A stretch of 64,000 bases of DNA from an uncultured Duncaniella sp. (lineage in GTDB: Bacteria; Bacteroidota; Bacteroidia; Bacteroidales; Muribaculaceae), in NCBI GenBank assembly GCA_910584825.1, contig CAJUCI010000001.1, positions 124,001 to 188,000 on the forward strand, given 5' to 3'. Each line of letters opens with the position of its first letter. Position 1 is the stretch's first letter. Made by a program: the position numbers and the translations under genes. The notes beneath the pieces are model-generated. The model saw only the letters and a program-made list of their open reading frames with translations, was not told where the DNA came from and ran no database searches. This document shows positions 60,735 to 64,000 of the stretch, one piece after another.

Positions 60735-62480
60735 ATGGAAAACGACCAGTTGTTACAGGAAGTAACCGCCAAAGCCAAGGTATGGCTGGGCGAGGGATAC
60801 GACGCAGAGACCCGCGCCGAAGTGCAGCGCATGCTTGACGCTGACGACAAGACTGACCTCATCGAGTGTTTCTACCGCGACCTTGAGTTCGGCACAGGCG
60901 GCCTGCGCGGTATCATGGGTGCCGGCTCCAACCGCATGAACATCTACACCGTGGGCGCAGCCACTCAGGGCCTGGCCAACTACCTCAAGGAGGCATTCAA
61001 GGACCTGCCCGAAATCAGCGTAGCCGTAGGCCACGACGTGCGTAACAACTCGCGCAAGTTTGCCGAAATCGTTGCCGACATCTTCTCGGCCAACGGCATC
61101 AAGGTATATCTCTTCGACAGCTTCCGCCCCACCCCCGAGCTCTCGTTTGCCATTCGTCACTTCGGCTGCCAGAGCGGCGTCAACATCACTGCCTCGCACA
61201 ACCCCAAAATCTACAACGGCTACAAGGCTTACTGGGAGGACGGCGCGCAGATTATCGCTCCCCACGACGTCAACATCATCGACCACGTCAACCGCATCAA
61301 GAACGTAAGCGAAATCAAGTTTAACGGCGACAAGTCGAAAATCCAGATTATCGGCGCAGAGGTCGACAAGGTATATCTCGAGAAAATCAAGGAGCTGTCA
61401 CTCAGCCCCGAGGCCATCGAGCGTCACAAAGACCTCAAGATTGTCTACACCCCCATCCACGGCACCGGCGTAGAGCTTATCCCCGCATCGCTCAAGAACT
61501 ACGGCTTCACCAACATCATCCACGTGCCCGAGCAGGACGTGCCCAGCGGTGACTTCCCCACCGTCGAGTCGCCCAACCCCGAGGTGCCCTCAGCAATGGC
61601 TCTCGCCATCGCCAAGGCCAAGGAGGTAGGTGCCGACATCGTGATGGCATCCGACCCCGACGCCGACCGCGTGGGCTGCGTAATCCGCGACAACAACAAC
61701 GAGTACGTGCTCCTCAACGGCAACCAGATTGTGATGATACTCCTCAACTACATCATCACCCGCAACAAGGAGCTCGGCATGATTAAGGGCAACGAGTTTG
61801 TCGTAAAGACCATCGTGACCACCGAGACCATCAAGAGCATCTGCGACGCCAACAAGGTGAAGATGTTTGACTGCTACACCGGCTTCAAGTGGATTGCAGC
61901 CGTGATGCGCGACAACGAGGACGTGCTCCGCTACATCGGTGGCGGCGAGGAGAGCTACGGCTTCCTGGCCGAGACCTTCGTGCGCGACAAGGACGCCGTG
62001 TCGGCCTGCTCGCTCCTCGCCGAGGCATGCGCTTGGGCCAAGGACAAGGGCATGGACTTCCAGGCAATGCTCGCCGACATCTACAAGACCTATGGCTTCA
62101 GCCTCGAGGTAGGCGTGTCGGTGGTACGTCCCGGCAAGAGCGGTGCCGAAGAGATTCAGGCACTCATGAAGCAGTTCCGCGAGAACGCTCCCAAGACCCT
62201 CGCCGGCAGCCCCGTAGAGGTTGTCAAGGACTACCTCACCCTCGACGCCACCCACGCCGACGGCAAGGTAGAGAAGCTCGACTTCCCCACCACATCCAAC
62301 GTGCTCCAGTACTTCACCGCCGACGGCTCCAAGGTGTCGGTACGCCCCTCAGGCACCGAGCCTAAGATTAAGTTCTACATGGAGGTGCGTGTGCCCATGG
62401 CCAAGGCCGAGGACTACAACGCTTGCAACGCCGCCGCCCACGCCAAGGTTGAGGCACTCAAGAAAGACCTCGGAATCTGA
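60735..62480 (+). CDS. pgcA: Phosphoglucomutase/phosphomannomutase-family phospho-sugar mutase
   Basis: The 581-residue cytoplasmic enzyme interconverts hexose 1- and 6-phosphates. Motifs: GTGGLRGIMGAGSNRMN (about 54-70), phosphoserine loop NITASHNPKIYNGYKAYW (about 150-167), metal loop SDPDADRVGCV (about 306), sugar-binding GGEESYGF (about 403) and the phosphate-binding RPSGTEPKIKFY near the C-terminus. Length matches the long PgcA/PGM2-like group rather than the short MnmA-like ones. It probably supplies glucose-1-phosphate for glycan and envelope sugar nucleotides. It is the first and perhaps only gene of its transcript. Confidence 0.96.
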   Translation: MENDQLLQEVTAKAKVWLGEGYDAETRAEVQRMLDADDKTDLIECFYRDLEFGTGGLRGIMGAGSNRMNIYTVGAATQGLANYLKEAFKDLPEISVAVGHDVRNNSRKFAEIVADIFSANGIKVYLFDSFRPTPELSFAIRHFGCQSGVNITASHNPKIYNGYKAYWEDGAQIIAPHDVNIIDHVNRIKNVSEIKFNGDKSKIQIIGAEVDKVYLEKIKELSLSPEAIERHKDLKIVYTPIHGTGVELIPASLKNYGFTNIIHVPEQDVPSGDFPTVESPNPEVPSAMALAIAKAKEVGADIVMASDPDADRVGCVIRDNNNEYVLLNGNQIVMILLNYIITRNKELGMIKGNEFVVKTIVTTETIKSICDANKVKMFDCYTGFKWIAAVMRDNEDVLRYIGGGEESYGFLAETFVRDKDAVSACSLLAEACAWAKDKGMDFQAMLADIYKTYGFSLEVGVSVVRPGKSGAEEIQALMKQFRENAPKTLAGSPVEVVKDYLTLDATHADGKVEKLDFPTTSNVLQYFTADGSKVSVRPSGTEPKIKFYMEVRVPMAKAEDYNACNAAAHAKVEALKKDLGI

Positions 62481-62605
62481 AATTAATTAGTAATTAGCAA
62501 TTAGTAATTAGTAATTATTGAGTAGGTCTTTGCTGTAAAGCATGCCTTAAATTACTAATTGCTAATTGCTAATTACTAATTATTAATTGCCCCAAAATTG
62601 CTAAT
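62481..62605. repeat. Palindromic short-word repeat, family C (copy 2)
   Basis: The left arm (62485-62517, AATTAGTAATTAGCAATTAG words) is the reverse complement of the right arm (62550-62581, AATTACTAATTGCTAATT words) around a 32-base loop. The words are those found before recQ at 24720-24820. It fills the gap between pgcA and dtd. Confidence 0.88.
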
Positions 62606-62611
62606 TAATCC

Positions 62612-63064
62612 TTGAGGTTGGTAATCCAGCGCGTCAGTCGCGCATCAGTCACTATAGCCGGCGAGCTCCGGGCCGAGATAGGGCCGGGGCTCATGGTGCT
62701 CGTAGGGGTCGCCCAAGGCGACACCCCCGACGATGCCTCATGGCTTGCGGCCAAGACCGCGGCCATGCGTATATTCCCAGACTCGGAGGGGGTGATGAAC
62801 CGCTCGGTCATCGATGCCGGAGGCGACATACTCGCCGTCAGCCAGTTCACACTCAACGCCTCCACCCGCAAGGGCAACCGCCCGAGCTACATCCGTGCCG
62901 CCGGGCACGACCTGGCCATACCGCTCTACGAGCTTTACTGCTCGGAATGCCGCCGACTCACGGGCCGCGAAGTGGCCACCGGAGTCTTCGGTGCCGACAT
63001 GCAGGTCGAACTTATCAACGACGGACCCGTTACAATAATAATCGACTCCAAGCTACGCGAATGA
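62612..63064 (+). CDS. dtd: D-aminoacyl-tRNA deacylase
   Basis: The 150-residue protein removes mischarged D-amino acids (and glycine from tRNA-Ala) from tRNA. The family start RLVIQRVSRASV, the catalytic SQFTLNAST segment (about 78-86) and NDGPVTIII near the C-terminus are present. The start is a TTG, since the family's opening residues begin there and no ATG fits. It overlaps the next gene by ATGA. The TTG lies just after the family C repeat, as with recQ. Confidence 0.95.
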   Translation: MRLVIQRVSRASVTIAGELRAEIGPGLMVLVGVAQGDTPDDASWLAAKTAAMRIFPDSEGVMNRSVIDAGGDILAVSQFTLNASTRKGNRPSYIRAAGHDLAIPLYELYCSECRRLTGREVATGVFGADMQVELINDGPVTIIIDSKLRE

Positions 63065-63414
63065 CCGACCCATCTACATCTCCCACCACCGCACAGTCAG
63101 CCCCGGCATCACCGACGCTGGCCGACGTGCAGCGCATCGTGGACACTTGGATTACCACCACCGGCAAAGGTTACTTCTCCGAGCTGACCAATGCGGTGAT
63201 ACTTGCCGAGGAGACCGGCGAAGTGGCCCGGGTAATGGCCCGCACCTATGGCGACCAGAAAGCCAAGCCGGGCGACAAGTCATGCCTGGCCGACGAACTG
63301 GCCGACCTCCTGTGGGTGCTCACCGCCATAGCTAACCAGACCGGCGTAAACCTCACCGAGGCCTTCGCGGCCAACCTTGCCAAAAAGAACATCCGCGACG
63401 CCAACAGGTTCTGA
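63061..63414 (+). CDS. MazG-like nucleotide pyrophosphohydrolase
   Basis: The 117-residue protein starts at the ATG overlapping the dtd stop. Residues 40-95 hold the MazG-type helix bundle with metal-binding Glu/Asp: LAEETGEVARVMAR (EExxE pattern, about 48-61) and DELADLLWVLTAIANQ (ExxD pattern, about 78-93). Such proteins hydrolyse NTPs or dNTPs to monophosphates as housecleaning enzymes. The first 20 residues are a Ser/Thr/Ala/Pro-rich extension. Translational coupling to dtd suggests a common quality-control operon. Confidence 0.9.
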   Translation: MTDPSTSPTTAQSAPASPTLADVQRIVDTWITTTGKGYFSELTNAVILAEETGEVARVMARTYGDQKAKPGDKSCLADELADLLWVLTAIANQTGVNLTEAFAANLAKKNIRDANRF

Positions 63415-63507
63415 ACCCTCGCCCCGCCAGCAAATTCCAACCGCACTCCCGCCAATAGATTCCGCCCCTCATCCCCCGTGATAACAAACTGACATCTAAG
63501 AACAAAT

Positions 63508-64000
63508 ATGGACAAATACAATCAGGCAATAGCCGAATCACAGGTCACGACCGACGACGCCCTCGTAGCCGCCAAGGTCAACGAAATACTCGAGAAGCAT
63601 CTCGACGAAAACCGCAAGCCCGAAGTGCTGCGTCAGCTCTTCAACAGCATCGACCTCACCACGCTGAAATCCACCGACTCACAGCAGTCAGTGGCCGACT
63701 TCACCGAGCGCGTCAACGCCTTTGAGCAGGAGCACCCCGACCTGCCCAACGTGGCCGCCATCTGCGTCTACCCCAACTTCGTGCCCATCGTGCGCACCGT
63801 GCTCGACGTAAGCTCGGTCGACATCGCATCGGTGGCCGGCAGCTTCCCATCGGCCCAGACATTCATCGAGGTGAAGATGGCCGAGATAGCACTTGCCGTC
63901 GAAGCCGGTGCCGACGAGATAGACATCGTATTCCCCCTCGGTGACTACCTCGACAAGGACTATGAAGAGGTGGCCGACCAGATAAGCGAGATGAAGCATG
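63508..64000 (+). CDS. deoC: Deoxyribose-phosphate aldolase, 5' part
   Basis: The reading frame from the ATG at 63508 is open to the window edge, 164 codons. It matches the beginning of DeoC: a helical N-terminal extension, DLTTLKSTDSQQSVADF (about 48-64), then VAAICVYPNFVPIV and EIDIVFPLGDYL, where the family has its conserved acidic and lysine-adjacent strands. DeoC cleaves 2-deoxyribose-5-phosphate to acetaldehyde and glyceraldehyde-3-phosphate. The catalytic lysine lies beyond the window. It follows the MazG-like gene by 93 bases without a recognised promoter and may share its transcript. Confidence 0.92.
   Translation, partial: MDKYNQAIAESQVTTDDALVAAKVNEILEKHLDENRKPEVLRQLFNSIDLTTLKSTDSQQSVADFTERVNAFEQEHPDLPNVAAICVYPNFVPIVRTVLDVSSVDIASVAGSFPSAQTFIEVKMAEIALAVEAGADEIDIVFPLGDYLDKDYEEVADQISEMKH

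Overview
The window reads as a Bacteroidota chromosome, order Bacteroidales. The evidence is a SusC/SusD pair, several Bacteroidetes lipoprotein signals, a PorZ-like type IX secretion protein, an AspD/AspT pair, and repeated promoter -7 boxes of the Bacteroides form TAnnTTTG, five of them with a TTTG-like -33 box 19 or 20 bases upstream. Coding sequence is mostly GC-rich with C-ending codons. A gut commensal near Muribaculaceae is my inference and cannot be fixed from the sequence alone. No rRNA, tRNA, CRISPR array, complete transposase or prophage was found.

Bases 1-20,200 are almost entirely minus strand and centre on xylan use. One operon encodes SusC, SusD, a surface glycan-binding lipoprotein and a GH10 xylanase interrupted by carbohydrate-binding modules. 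It is followed by a MITE-like element and a terminator, then a second operon: a GH35/DUF5597-type glycosidase, a GPH-family sugar symporter, a GH10 lipoprotein xylanase and a cytoplasmic GH43 enzyme. A GH67 alpha-glucuronidase lies further along, separated by a glycosyltransferase, a UDP-galactopyranose mutase-like flavoprotein and an orphan MNT-type nucleotidyltransferase. Together these can bind and cut xylan at the surface, import oligosaccharides and degrade them to xylose, arabinose and methylglucuronate. No hybrid two-component or ECF regulator is present.

From 20,300 everything is on the plus strand. Bases 20,400-38,130 hold mostly housekeeping or conserved genes: a C11 peptidase, an MscS channel, recJ, recQ, an Ig-like lipoprotein, a flippase-like membrane protein, aroA, a metal ABC permease, a PpiD/SurA-like foldase and trpS. 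A DUF2723 membrane protein and pdxA follow. Bases 43,153-48,785 carry the most interesting group: a nucleotidyltransferase, an ATP-grasp enzyme, a GtrA protein, two CDP-alcohol phosphotransferases, an AUR1-like PAP2 enzyme and a HAD phosphatase, the last four overlapping or nearly so. This looks like a polar-lipid headgroup pathway, plausibly inositol phospholipid and inositol sphingolipid synthesis. AspT/AspD, an AT-rich acquired membrane-protein gene, rdgB, porZ (with an internal AT-rich mosaic block), an antiporter, a SanA-like protein, pgcA, dtd, a MazG-like protein and the start of deoC complete the window.

Many intergenic gaps hold palindromes built from short repeated words. Some of them supply start or stop codons, or C-terminal codons, to neighbouring genes.
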